The notes below the pieces were generated by a model, which saw only the letters and a program-made list of their open reading frames with translations, ran no database searches and was not told where the DNA came from. From PNOJ01 sp016706845 (lineage in GTDB: Bacteria; Krumholzibacteriota; Krumholzibacteriia; LZORAL124-64-63), in the NCBI GenBank assembly GCA_016706845.1, contig JADJIV010000003.1, positions 62,001 to 126,000 of the forward strand: a stretch of DNA of 64,000 bases, given 5' to 3'. The first letter of the stretch is position 1. The number at the start of each line of letters is the position of its first letter. Positions 11,914 through 20,652 of this stretch are shown here, piece by piece. Both the position numbers and the translations under genes were made by a program.

Positions 11914-11936
11914 CTTTGTACGTACGCCGAACAAAG
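11914..11936. promoter_or_regulatory. Predicted ROK repressor operator, site A
   Basis: Palindrome CTTTGTACG-N5-CGAACAAAG, 57 bases upstream of the transporter start on the minus strand. Same 9+5+9 layout as the sites at 12089-12111, 20588-20610 and 28824-28846. Confidence 0.75.
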
Positions 11937-12088
11937 TACCCTGATATCTTGGCATCGGTCAAGCGCATTCTAGGATACCCCGGCCCCCACTTCTCTTCCA
12001 TCGTTGGTCAATCGGCAACATGCCTTAAACAAGTCATTTTGACTCTGATTTAACCATGAATCGATTAAAGGATTTTCTACATTTAAGA

Positions 12089-12119
12089 CTTGATTCGGTC
12101 ACCGAACATAGTCTATGCT
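12089..12119 (+). promoter_or_regulatory. Promoter with overlapping predicted ROK operator, site B
   Basis: Operator CTTGATTCG-N5-CGAACATAG at 12089-12111. It overlaps a sigma70-like promoter: TTGATT at 12090-12095, an 18-base spacer, then TATGCT at 12114-12119. It drives the secreted protein starting at 12221 with a leader of about 95 bases. The 30-base block is almost identical to the minus-strand reading of site C, which drives the paralogous gene. Confidence 0.72.
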
Positions 12120-12220
12120 TGATCTCAAGGAATCAGCCTTGAGCAGTCGTCCTTGATGGTCGTCCCGATTCCGGGTCCTGCCACGAGCACGAACGAAGGC
12201 AACAACGAAAGGCCACGAGC

Positions 12221-12937
12221 ATGAAGAATCGAGCTACTGCTGTCATCGCGGTCGTCTTGTTGATCTGCGCGGTGCCCGCGCTGAGCTTGGCCATGACGGC
12301 CTACAACCAGGATTTCGAGGCCCTGAACCAGTCCAGCACCAGCGCCCTTGCCGATGCCGGCTGGGTGGTCTACGCGAACGTCTTCGGCCCCGACTGGGCG
12401 TACTGGTACGGCTACGGCGTCTTCCCGGCCCCGAACGACGGCGCCGCGTTCTGCGCCATCGTCACCGGCGAAGGCGGAGCCGCGCAGGGCAACCAGCAGA
12501 TGTCCGTCTTCAGCGACTACAACAACGTCCAGCACGGCATCGGCGCCCACATCGAATCCCTCGTCTTCCACGAGCAGGCGATCGACGCCAGCGACGTCGG
12601 CCAGACGTGGATCTTCGACTTCCAGGCGAAGCTCGGCAACCTGGCCGGCAGCACCACCGCGGTGGCGTTCATCAAGACGCTGAATCCCGCCGCCGGCTAC
12701 GCGACCACGAACTACATCCCCCTGGACATGACCTCCACCCCCGCCTCCTGGACCGACTACACGCTCTCGCTCGCCATCGACGCCAGCCTGGTCGGGCAGT
12801 TGCTGCAGATCGGGTTCGCGAACACCGCGACCAACTACGAGGGCTCGGGCGTGTTCTACGACAACGTCAACTTCCACACCGAGACGGTCGCCAACGAGGA
12901 CCTGTCCTGGGGCGGCGTAAAGTCGCTGTACAAGTAG
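12221..12937 (+). CDS. Secreted beta-sandwich-type protein with C-terminal SWGGVKSLYK tail
   Basis: A 238-residue exported protein. The signal peptide runs to about residue 25 (AVPALSLAMTA). The mature domain contains YGYGVFPAPNDGAAFCAI, QTWIFDFQAKLGNLAGSTTAVAFIKTLNP and SLVGQLLQIGFANTATNYEGSG. No known family is recognised. The same domain, closely similar throughout, forms the N-terminal part of the protein at 19407-20384, which instead ends in a FlgD-like Ig module. Here the protein ends in SWGGVKSLYK, a tail shared with three other exported proteins in the window. A ROK-type operator precedes the gene, so it is probably induced with the glucan locus, perhaps as a glucan-binding or surface protein. 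The insertion sequence begins at its stop codon. Confidence 0.85.
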   Translation: MKNRATAVIAVVLLICAVPALSLAMTAYNQDFEALNQSSTSALADAGWVVYANVFGPDWAYWYGYGVFPAPNDGAAFCAIVTGEGGAAQGNQQMSVFSDYNNVQHGIGAHIESLVFHEQAIDASDVGQTWIFDFQAKLGNLAGSTTAVAFIKTLNPAAGYATTNYIPLDMTSTPASWTDYTLSLAIDASLVGQLLQIGFANTATNYEGSGVFYDNVNFHTETVANEDLSWGGVKSLYK

Positions 12938-12960
12938 GTTCTGGCCACGAAATTGTCCCT
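12937..12960 (+). repeat. Left terminal inverted repeat of the IS
   Basis: Begins GGTTCTGGCCACGAAATTG. Pairs with 14123-14146 with two mismatches. With flanking AAGTA included, the inverted match extends outward to CAAGTA on both sides. Confidence 0.85.
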
Positions 12961-12964
12961 ACCG

Positions 12965-12997
12965 GAGGCGAGGCCTTGCGGCCTCGCCTCTCCTTTT
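12965..12997 (+). terminator. Hairpin terminator just inside the IS left end
   Basis: An 11-bp perfect stem GAGGCGAGGCC/GGCCTCGCCTC (12965-12975/12980-12990), loop TTGC, then TCCTTTTAC. It would end transcripts entering from the gene on the left. Confidence 0.75.
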
Positions 12998-13000
12998 ACT

Positions 13001-14097
13001 TCAGAACGCGTACTTCAGCTCGTGCCGCAGGTTGACCGGCAACGCCGCCGTCACCACCCCGCACTCGTAGTACCGGTTCCAGCACTCTGGCAGCTCGGTC
13101 CGCGTGCGGAATATCCGCTCGCGCAAGATGTCCTGCACAGTCAGCACCTGGTTGACTGCACCCCGCAGCATCGCCGGCGTCACCGCTTCCCCGTTTTCCC
13201 ACCGACGCTTGATGTTGTTGCGCCACACTTGTAGCACGGCCAGCTTCTCAGCCGACGCCTGTCGCCGCTTCGCCCAAGCGATCGTCTCCCGCTTGTGCGC
13301 CGCCGTACTGTGGCGAATCAACAGATCCAGGAGGTTCACCTCCCACAGCGAGTTGTGCTGATCCCGGTGTTTCTTCCCGGGCGTGATTCGGTGATCGATC
13401 TCACATGTCAGGTGTTCCATAGCTCGAGGATAGGCGGGATGGTCGTCGCTGCGGATCACCACCCTATCCACGCCCCGTGCCGCTACATCCAGCAGTTCGG
13501 CCATCCCCTTGCGGATGGCCTTCGGGTCAGGGCGACCATGCTTGGCCTCGAACTCAGCCCGGCGCAGCTTCTGATGCTCTGTCATGCGCCCCTTGCGGCG
13601 CAGCGGACTGTCTGTGTGGTAGAGGAAGTAGCCGGTCGCGGGATCGACGGCCACGTTGTGGTGGAAAGGGAAGTACTGGCTCCACTCGAAGGTCTCGAAG
13701 CCGTCAACGACGATCTCGCGCGTCGGCCCGATCTGCTGCAGTTGCCTGGCGTGGAACAGCAGGCAGTGACGTCCGAGGCGCGTGGCTTGATGCTGGACGG
13801 TGCGTGGAGCGATGTCCGTGCCCTGGCCATCTGGCGATTGCACATCGATCCCACGATCGACATGAACAGACGAGCCATCAGATCGGGGCGCTTCTGCCAG
13901 TAGGTGGTGGAGAATGTCTGTGTACTGAAGTTGCGGCCGCAGCAGAGGCATGTGAACCGTTGGATACGATTCGGTGCACTACGACGGTTGAAGTAGCCCT
14001 TGCGCTTGTAGCGCCATGCAGAGGTAACCTGATGATGGTATTGGCATTGCGGATTTGGGCAGTGGGGCGGTTGCCAGCCGGGGGTGTTGGTCTTCAT
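13001..14097 (-). CDS. IS transposase with zinc ribbon and DDE-type core, split by a -1 shift
   Basis: The N-terminal half (from ATG 14097) holds a zinc ribbon, CPNPQC...CLCCGRNF, and a helix-turn-helix region ending ...MCNRQMARA. The second half is in the -1 frame and continues TDIAPRTVQHQ, then a DDE-like core: VVDGFETFE, VVIRSDDHPAY and HNSLWEVNLLDLL. The switch is at about 13815-13822. IS1-type elements use a programmed -1 frameshift between two such halves, but no classical slippery heptamer is visible, and indels are common in this window. It could therefore be a sequencing error. About 365 residues in total. Ends at 13001, next to a terminator and the left repeat. Confidence 0.82.
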
Positions 14098-14122
14098 GCC
14101 CCAGCGCGGCAATGACCGCGCC

Positions 14123-14146
14123 AGGGACAATTTCAGGGCCAGAACC
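14123..14146 (-). repeat. Right terminal inverted repeat of the IS
   Basis: Reverse complement of the left repeat with two mismatches. The minus-strand GH16 gene ends here: its TAG stop uses base 14146. Confidence 0.85.
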
Positions 14147-15758
14147 TACTTGACCAGGGTCGCTTGACGGGTTTCAACGTAGCCATCACCCCGCAACTGG
14201 AACAAGTAAACCCCCGAACCCACTCCCCCCCCTCCCCATCCAACCCGTCCCACTCCGCCGCATGCTGCCCGGCCGTGAACCAGCCATCGACGAGGGTTCG
14301 CACGCGGCGCCCATCGAGATCGAACACTTCGAGCTGGACTGGGCCTTCCCTGATCAGTTCGAAGCGCACCGTGGTGCGGGGGTTGAAGGGGTTCGGCGCG
14401 ACGGAACGGAGCAGACCGGCCGGGCTGGCGGGCGTGCCGTGAACGATGTCGTCCTGCACGCCGGTGGCGCCGCCCTCGGGAATGAAGGTGAAGTCCTGGA
14501 AGACGATCTCCTGGTTCGCGGCCGGCGTGCCTTCCAGCTTCCACAGGTTCAGGTGCATGCGGGGCTGTTCGGGACGTGGGATGTGCGGGCCCGCGTAGGT
14601 CCACGCGGCGACGAGGTTGGCCGGCGACTCGTCGTCGGGGCCACCGCGCCAGACGCGGTACTCGACCCGGTCGGGCAGCCAGCGCATGGCGTGGCTGGCC
14701 ACCTCGCCGGCGGCGAACGTCGCGGCGAAACGGCTGATGTTGCCCGGGTAGTCGTAGGGCTGGGCCACGAACTGGCCGATGTTCGCGCCCGCGTTGCCCC
14801 AGCGGCTGTACTCGATGTCGATTTCGTTGAAGGCGTTCCACCACAGATAGCCGTTGTCCCAGCAGGTCCCGTACTCCCAGAGGAAGATGCCGAGCACCGC
14901 CTGCGGATCGAGCAGGTCCGGGCGCCCCACCGTCGTGAGGATGTAGTCGCCGTAGCCGAGCGCCTCCTCGGCGACCACCTCGGTGCTGGCCCAGGTGCCG
15001 CCGGAAGATTTCAGGGTGAGGTGCAGTTGGCCGGAACCGTCCACCCAGACGCGGTCGGGGGCGATGCTGAAGTAGTTGATGCCGGGACCGTAGACGCCCG
15101 GGCCCTTGACGCGCCAGGTGCGACCGGCGAAGGACAGGGTCCTGCCGCCCGGAAAATCGTTCCACTGCTGGTCGTCGATGGTGGGAGGCGTGGTGCTGGT
15201 GAAGGTGACCTGGTCGTAGTAGACGTCGGGCGACGCAGCGGTCGGGCTCTGCAGGACGCCGAGCAGCAGCCGGGTGGTGGCCGTCCCGACCGGGGCGGGA
15301 CCGCTCAGCAGGGAGAAATCGAGGTACTGGTCCGCGGGCGACGAGGCGTCGGCCACCGTGTAGGAATCGTAGTCGATCAACGCGCCGGAGCTGTCGCGCC
15401 ATTCGACGTTGACCAGGGCGACGCACTGGCCCGTCAGAGGCTTGACCGAGGGATGCCGCACGTGGCCGGTGATCTCCCACTGTTCCCCGGGTTCGCTGGT
15501 CTGGTTCTGCCAGAATCCGGATACGTCCCAGCTGCCTTGGTTCGGGCCGATCACGCGCGCCGCCCGTGCGCCGTGGTAGGAGAGGCTGGTCGAGCCCACG
15601 GCGCCGAACTGGTTCCAGCCGCCGAAAGTGGCGCCGCCCGAGCCGGCGATCTCGAAACTCGGATTGGCCAGGATGCATTGGGCAGACGCCGGGCGGCAGG
15701 GCAAAACGCTCACGAGCAGGATCCCGGCGAGGGCTGCGAAGGTCAGTCTGGGGTGCAT
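14146..15758 (-). CDS. Secreted GH16 beta-glucanase with N-terminal CBM-like domain and FlgD-type C-terminus
   Basis: ATG 15758, preceded by GGAG, starts a signal peptide ending PASAQC. Residues ~25-175 form a carbohydrate-binding-like jelly roll (ANPSFEIAGSG...YDQVTF). Residues ~180-420 form the GH16 domain. Its active-site strand reads NEIDIEY, the ExDxxE pattern with the two catalytic glutamates. The C-terminal ~90 residues are a FlgD-like Ig module (APNPFNPRTTVRFEL...LEVFDLDGRRVRTLVDG), used as a sorting or anchoring tail in FCB bacteria. The frame shifts near 14200-14230, after which ...GVYLFQLRGDGYVETRQATLVK ends at the IS boundary. It lies in one operon with the phosphorylase and the protein at 19407. 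Probable substrate: beta-1,3- or mixed-linked glucan. Confidence 0.88.
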
Positions 15759-18700
15759 GATCGACTCCGATCGCGGGGAGCCCGTGTGCCGGCCCGCGGT
15801 CGGGGCCCGGTTGCGGGGTGCACGGTGTGTTCGGGAATCTCCGCCTCGATCGTGCCGATGAGGCCGTTGCGTTCCAGAAGATCCTCGCTGGACCGGACGT
15901 CGAGCCGGCAACCTGCGAATTCGCTCGGCGAACCGTCACGGTAGATGACCTGGATCCGGGCCTCGCCCCGGACGAGCCTGTAGATCACGGGCGTCTGACA
16001 GAAGGTGAACGCGAGGCTGCCTGCCGGCAAGGCCAGGGCGAGGGCATCACCGCCGGCATCGAAGCCATGGAATTCGGCGGGGTGCTCCAGGAATTCGTCG
16101 GCGCGCAGCAGCGTCGGCTGGAAACTCACGGAGCCGCCCTGGACACAGACTCCGAGTTCCCCGAAACGAGTGAGGATTTCCTCCTTCACCTGGCCGGTCA
16201 TGCCGGGCTGCCGGGCGCCGCCGCCGGCGGGGGTGTGCGAGTAGGGGTCGGCGGGGAAGGCGCCGTATTCGGCGACGGTCTTCTCATAGCCGAGGCCGGC
16301 GCGGATCCTGAAGTACATGTCCGCCAGATCCTGCCGCAGCTGTGCCGGCCGGCCCTCGCGTTCGGCTCGCTGCAGCACCTCCTGCACGGCCAGCAGGAGC
16401 TTGGCCACCATGTGCCAGTAGACACAGCCCAGCCCTTCGTAACCGTACATGGCGCCGGAGCGGCCGGTGTAGGCCTTGTGGCGGAAGCCGGCCTCGAACA
16501 GGGCGAGCACGGCGTCGCGGTCCCTCGCCACGGCGGTCGACCAGCGGGCCTGCGCGGCCAACGCCTCGAGGGAGCCGTCGAGGTCGCGGGCGTTGCCCGG
16601 GCTGCCCAGGAAACGCAACACGCCGCCCTTGTCGCGCGCGATCAACGTCGTGTCCCCCGCGGCCAGCAGGTCCCGCAGCAGGGGGATCGCCGCGACCGCG
16701 GCGTCCGGCAGCACGTTCTTCGCGATGAATCCCGTCAGCTCGCGTTCGGGGTAGAGCATGAAGCTGCGCTGGGAGGGCCGGTACAGGGCGCTGACGAAGA
16801 GGCCCTCGAGGACGGCGAGGCACTCGGCTGGGTCGAGCAGGCCGGAGCTGAGCGCGGCGACCTGCCCCTCCAGCATCTCCGGCAGGCGCGCCACGCGGGC
16901 GGCCGTCCCGTCGTCGTCGATTTCCAGCAGGTTGTAGGCGTGGTACAGCCCGTCCGCGCGGCGGTTCGCGGCGATGCCCCGGTCCACGTAGCGCAGCGCG
17001 GTGCGGCACAGCTCGGCCAGATCCGCGACCGGCACCGCCGTGCTGCCCGTGAGACCCCGGTCGTAGGCCGCGCCCCGGTAGTCGCTGAAGGCGCCGCCCA
17101 GCCGGTCCATCAAACGCTTGCGGTCCTGCGGCTCACAGGGTTCCGACGTCAGGCAACCGATTTCCTGGGTCAGGATGGCGTCCACCTCGCGGAACCACGC
17201 GGCCACCTCGCGGGAAAGAGGCAGGGACGCGGCCGGGCTGTCCGCCAGGACCTCGGCGAAGAAGGACAGGTAGCGGCGGAGGTAGCAGAGGGTGACCACC
17301 GAGACCCCGCCGCCGCCCAGGGCGTTGTTCGCGTCGTTCCACTCGGGCCGCTGGGTGTTCATCCAGATGCCGGCGTCGAGGATGAGGTTCGACAGCTTGG
17401 AGAGGACCGGCACCAGCAGCTTCTCGCAGAGGTTCGCGTGGTGGACCCCGCCGTCCGCGTCGGTCAGCAGCTTGCCGTCGGTTCCCCGCGCGGCGACCCG
17501 CGCGGCGACGAGCGCGGCGCGCGCCGTATCGAATTCGATCGTGTTGCGGGGATCCGCGAGGATCTGCGCGTAAGGGCGGATGCGGTAGGGGATGTCCGCG
17601 TAGCTGAAGATCTCCTCGCCGAGCATCGCCCTCAGCGCCGCCGGATCGGTGCGCTGCAGCCCCTCGAGCAGCTTCAGCAGGTAGACGAGCTGGTGGTCGC
17701 CCCAGTAGCCGATGTTGCTCCAGGGATCGTCGGGCGCAGAGGTTTCCCAGTCCACGCCCTCCCGGGTGACGCGGTACGGGTTGAAGCCGTCCACCGTCGA
17801 GGCGTTGACGAACTTGGCGACGAGGTTCGGCAGGAAGCCCGGGAAGGACGCGCCGAGGGCTTCCCAGTTCTGGAAGATGTCCCGCCAGTTGCCTTCGTAG
17901 TTGAGCTCCTGCTCGCCGTCGCGATTGCGGACCTTGATGGAGAAACGGTTCCAGGGCCGGCTGGGATCGCCGTGCCGGCGGCCGAAATACAGGGGCAGGT
18001 ACTCGTGGCAGAGCCGCGCGAAGTCGGCGTCGCCGGTCGCGCGGGCCGTGTCCCGCAGCGCGCCGGCCGTCAACGTCGCGGGCAGACAGGACAGCAGGGA
18101 ACGGTGGCGGTCCGCGACCGCCGGGTGGCGGACGCCGAGGAACCGCACGAAGTCGGCCACCGGCACCTCGTGGTCCCGCCAGAACACGCCGCCGCGCATG
18201 TTGTTGAACAGGACGTTCGCGAAGTGGTGGCTCCAGGACGCGCGGCGGGCCGTGAGCTGGAGGCCGTCGGCGCTGCCCACGTTGCGCCGCAGGTTGTCGC
18301 CGGCCTGGCGCAGGCCGGCGGCGATCTTCTCCTGCAGGTCCGGCGCGTTCTGGATGAGGTCGCGCAGGGCCGCGACCTGCAGGTGATCCCGGCCTGCGTC
18401 GGCGATCAGGCGCCACTGCTTGGACGCGCCGGGGGCCAGATCGAGGCCGAAACTCACCAGGTAATTGCCCCGCGCGCCGCACAGGAGGCTCTCTCCAGCC
18501 AGGACGCGGCCCTCCCGGAACGCGGTCAGGGCCGCCGGCGACAGGTGGACGCGGTACTCCTGCGGCCCGCAGCACCACACCGTGTTGGCCCGCAGCACCT
18601 CGAGCGCCTCCGCGCGGTCGGTGATGCCGGCAGTCAACGCGAAGATGCCGAGTCCGGTCTCGGGATCCGCTTCGGTCCTCTTGTAGGCGTCGACCAGGTT

Positions 18701-19300
18701 GCTGGAACGCTGGTACAGGGCCAGGGGCGCTCCGTACGGCAGGACGTTGCGCAACCCGTCCAGCAGTTGGACCCGTACCCGCGTCGCGCTGCGGTTCTCG
18801 AGGGTCACCGTTCGCACCCAGCCGAATTCGTCGCAAGCCGCCCAGGAGTAACGCAGCTCCAGCCCGAGCCCGTGGTGGACCTCTTCGAAGGTCAGGCGGT
18901 TGCCGGTGGTGTTCTTGTAGAGGTTGCGCTCGACGGCCGGCTGATCGTCGGACCCCGCACCGAACGGCTCCCACAGGATCTGATCGCCCTGTTCCCGCTC
19001 GACGCGGACCAGGGTCACCGGACCCGTGTGGTGGTGGGCGTCGTGGAGCTGGTCGTCCGTCAGGTAGGGGAACAGGCTGCCGTCGGCGTCGATGCGGCCG
19101 GCGGTCAGCCCACCGCCGGAGGCGACGAACATCCACAGATCGGTGTCGCTCGCCACAGTCATCAGGAAGGGGGCCAGGCTCCGGTAGCCGGAGATCCGGA
19201 AACACTCCTGCCCGTCCAGGACGACGAATGCGCCGGCCGGAGCCCTGGGCGCCGTCGTCATGGCCGCGGAACGCGGAGCCGCCGCCAATCTGCCCTTCAT
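15743..19300 (-). CDS. GH94/GH149/GH161-type glycoside phosphorylase (probable beta-1,3-oligoglucan phosphorylase)
   Basis: 1185 residues from ATG 19300 (GGAG upstream), no signal peptide, so cytoplasmic. It has the layout of inverting glycoside phosphorylases: an N-terminal beta-sandwich, then an (alpha/alpha)6 toroid. The key segment is EWNDANNALGGGG, where WND carries the general-acid aspartate in GH94. Also GFNPYRVTREGVDWE and GYWGDHQLVYLLKLLEG. The length is far above cellobiose phosphorylase (~820) and fits GH149/GH161, families known to phosphorolyse beta-1,3-glucooligosaccharides. The laminarinase neighbours support this. The reaction would yield glucose-1-phosphate and a shortened oligosaccharide. 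The last ~25 residues overlap the GH16 start and may be a frameshift product. Second gene of the operon driven from site C. Confidence 0.82.
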   Translation of the reverse strand: MKGRLAAAPRSAAMTTAPRAPAGAFVVLDGQECFRISGYRSLAPFLMTVASDTDLWMFVASGGGLTAGRIDADGSLFPYLTDDQLHDAHHHTGPVTLVRVEREQGDQILWEPFGAGSDDQPAVERNLYKNTTGNRLTFEEVHHGLGLELRYSWAACDEFGWVRTVTLENRSATRVRVQLLDGLRNVLPYGAPLALYQRSSNLVDAYKRTEADPETGLGIFALTAGITDRAEALEVLRANTVWCCGPQEYRVHLSPAALTAFREGRVLAGESLLCGARGNYLVSFGLDLAPGASKQWRLIADAGRDHLQVAALRDLIQNAPDLQEKIAAGLRQAGDNLRRNVGSADGLQLTARRASWSHHFANVLFNNMRGGVFWRDHEVPVADFVRFLGVRHPAVADRHRSLLSCLPATLTAGALRDTARATGDADFARLCHEYLPLYFGRRHGDPSRPWNRFSIKVRNRDGEQELNYEGNWRDIFQNWEALGASFPGFLPNLVAKFVNASTVDGFNPYRVTREGVDWETSAPDDPWSNIGYWGDHQLVYLLKLLEGLQRTDPAALRAMLGEEIFSYADIPYRIRPYAQILADPRNTIEFDTARAALVAARVAARGTDGKLLTDADGGVHHANLCEKLLVPVLSKLSNLILDAGIWMNTQRPEWNDANNALGGGGVSVVTLCYLRRYLSFFAEVLADSPAASLPLSREVAAWFREVDAILTQEIGCLTSEPCEPQDRKRLMDRLGGAFSDYRGAAYDRGLTGSTAVPVADLAELCRTALRYVDRGIAANRRADGLYHAYNLLEIDDDGTAARVARLPEMLEGQVAALSSGLLDPAECLAVLEGLFVSALYRPSQRSFMLYPERELTGFIAKNVLPDAAVAAIPLLRDLLAAGDTTLIARDKGGVLRFLGSPGNARDLDGSLEALAAQARWSTAVARDRDAVLALFEAGFRHKAYTGRSGAMYGYEGLGCVYWHMVAKLLLAVQEVLQRAEREGRPAQLRQDLADMYFRIRAGLGYEKTVAEYGAFPADPYSHTPAGGGARQPGMTGQVKEEILTRFGELGVCVQGGSVSFQPTLLRADEFLEHPAEFHGFDAGGDALALALPAGSLAFTFCQTPVIYRLVRGEARIQVIYRDGSPSEFAGCRLDVRSSEDLLERNGLIGTIEAEIPEHTVHPATGPRPRAGTRAPRDRSRSCTPD

Positions 19301-19406
19301 GAACCGACTCCTGCCTCGTCAGAATGCGGATGCTGCGGGGTCAGGGTCCGGCCTGCGCAGGACCCTGCCCATGTCGTCGACGGAACGTGTTGCCCGCTCG
19401 ACGGTC

Positions 19407-20384
19407 CTACTTCAGCAGGATCATGCTGCGGTACAACCGGCCCGTATCGGTCTTCAGCATGTACCTGTAGTGTCCGGCCGGGGCATCGGCGCCGCCGTCG
19501 ATCCGCCCGTCCCAGGTCACGTGGTGCTCCCCGGCGCCCAGGTCGCTCCGCTGCAGCGTGGCCAACCGGCGGCCGGCGAGATCGAACACGGCGATTTCGA
19601 CACGCGACGGACGCTCCAGCGCGAAGTCGATCCGCGTGGAGGGATTGAAGGGATTGGGGTAGTTCTGGTGCAGCATCGCGCCCGCGGCCACCGTGCCCGA
19701 GGGGACGGCAGAGGTGGTGTCGAGGTGGAAATCGAGGTTGTCGTAGAACGTCCCCGAAGCTTCGAAGTGGGTCGCCTTGCTCAGGAAGCCGAACTGCAGG
19801 AGCTGCCCGACCAGGCTCGCATCGATGACGATCGACAGCGAATAGTTGGACCACGTGGCGGGGATCGACGTCATGTCCAGCGGGATGAAGTTGGTCAGCG
19901 CGTAGCCGGCCGCGGGATTGAGCGTCTTGATGAACGCCTGCGCGGTCGAGGCGCCGGCCAGGTTGCCGTGCTTGGCGTCGAAGGCGAAGACCCAGGTGTC
20001 GCCGACGTCGTCCAGGACGATCGTCTGCTCGTGGTAGACGTTGGCCTCGACGATGTTGCCGGCGCCGTGGGCGCCGGTGTTGTTGTAGTCGTTGTAGACG
20101 ACGAGCTGCTGGGCGCCCTGCTCGGCGCCGCCCTGCCCGGAGTCGATGGCGCAGAAGGCGGCGCCGTCGTTGGGGGCCGGGAAGGGGCCGTACCCGTAGA
20201 GGTAGATGCCGGCGGGGGTGGATACGTTGCCGTACACCAGCCAGCCGTCCGTGGCGAGGGCGTTGATATCCGACTGCACGAGGTTCTCGAAGTTCTGGCT
20301 GTAGGGGGTCAGGGCGTGGGCGGCGGCCGGCATCAGGCAGGCCAGGGCGGCGACCGCGACGAATCCGGTGACGAGATGGCGCAT
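19407..20384 (-). CDS. Secreted paralogue of the 12221 protein with FlgD-type C-terminal module
   Basis: ATG 20384 follows GAAAGAGG and opens a signal peptide (MRHLVTGFVAVAAL...AHA). Residues ~25-245 match the 12221 protein closely, for example YGYGPFPAPNDGAAFCAI, FIKTLNPAAGYALTNFIPLD and SLVGQLLQFGFLSKATHFE. Then comes an FCB-type sorting module: NYPNPFNPSTRIDF, VEIAVFDLAGRRLATL, and the end LYRSMILLK. The paralogue at 12221 lacks this module and has only a ten-residue tail. First gene of the minus-strand operon with the phosphorylase and GH16 enzyme, controlled by site C. Its molecular role is unknown; a surface glucan-binding role is a guess from context. Confidence 0.85.
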   Translation of the reverse strand: MRHLVTGFVAVAALACLMPAAAHALTPYSQNFENLVQSDINALATDGWLVYGNVSTPAGIYLYGYGPFPAPNDGAAFCAIDSGQGGAEQGAQQLVVYNDYNNTGAHGAGNIVEANVYHEQTIVLDDVGDTWVFAFDAKHGNLAGASTAQAFIKTLNPAAGYALTNFIPLDMTSIPATWSNYSLSIVIDASLVGQLLQFGFLSKATHFEASGTFYDNLDFHLDTTSAVPSGTVAAGAMLHQNYPNPFNPSTRIDFALERPSRVEIAVFDLAGRRLATLQRSDLGAGEHHVTWDGRIDGGADAPAGHYRYMLKTDTGRLYRSMILLK

Positions 20385-20561
20385 GGTGGTGACCTCTTTC
20401 CGAGCGTGGCCGCATCCGGGTGCGGGACGGCCGGTCTTGGTGCGGGCCTGCCGTCGTGACCTTGTTGCCGACCGCCGGGAGCGGCCTCCCGTCGGCGAGC
20501 GGTAGTGTTTTCCGGGTCCCGGAATCTCCGGCGACGGGCGGTCCCCGCGCCGAGAGAGATC

Positions 20562-20610
20562 TTGACAGGACCATGGTGTAGCATACACTATGTTCGGAGT
20601 CCGAACAAAG
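20562..20610. promoter_or_regulatory. Divergent promoters with shared predicted ROK operator, site C
   Basis: Plus strand: TTGACA (20562-20567), 16-base spacer, TACACT (20584-20589), overlapping operator CTATGTTCG-N5-CGAACAAAG at 20588-20610; this drives the GH1 operon. Minus strand: the same operator reads into TTGTTC-N17-TATGCT, driving the gene starting at 20384. A repressor here would shut both operons. Confidence 0.78.
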
Positions 20611-20652
20611 GTTTTTTCGCACGCCGGCGCGAAAAACGGGGGATGGTTCCCG

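Larger units (their letters stand above)
12937..14146. mobile_element. Insertion sequence of about 1.2 kb with 24-bp terminal inverted repeats
   Basis: Terminal inverted repeats at 12937-12960 and 14123-14146 match at 22 of 24 positions, starting GGTTCTGGCC. They enclose one transposase gene on the minus strand and a strong hairpin terminator. Flanks read ...AAGTA left and TACTTG... right, so a TA target duplication is possible; no longer direct repeat is visible. The G of the TAG stop of the gene on each side is the first base of the element. The family is not certain; the transposase layout resembles IS1-type elements. Confidence 0.85.

Noticed and set aside
12937..14146. Longer direct target duplication around the IS
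   Set aside because: Only TA is shared directly by both flanks; the longer match CAAGTA/TACTTG is inverted, not direct.
15818..19648. 1276-residue open frame on the plus strand
   Set aside because: It lies antisense to the phosphorylase in a high-GC region, is rich in Ala/Gly/Val/Asp without any motif, and has no ribosome site. Shadow frame.
19407..20384. Type IX secretion as the proven route of the FlgD-type tails
   Set aside because: The tail fits FCB sorting modules, but no T9SS gene is in the window, so the route stays open.
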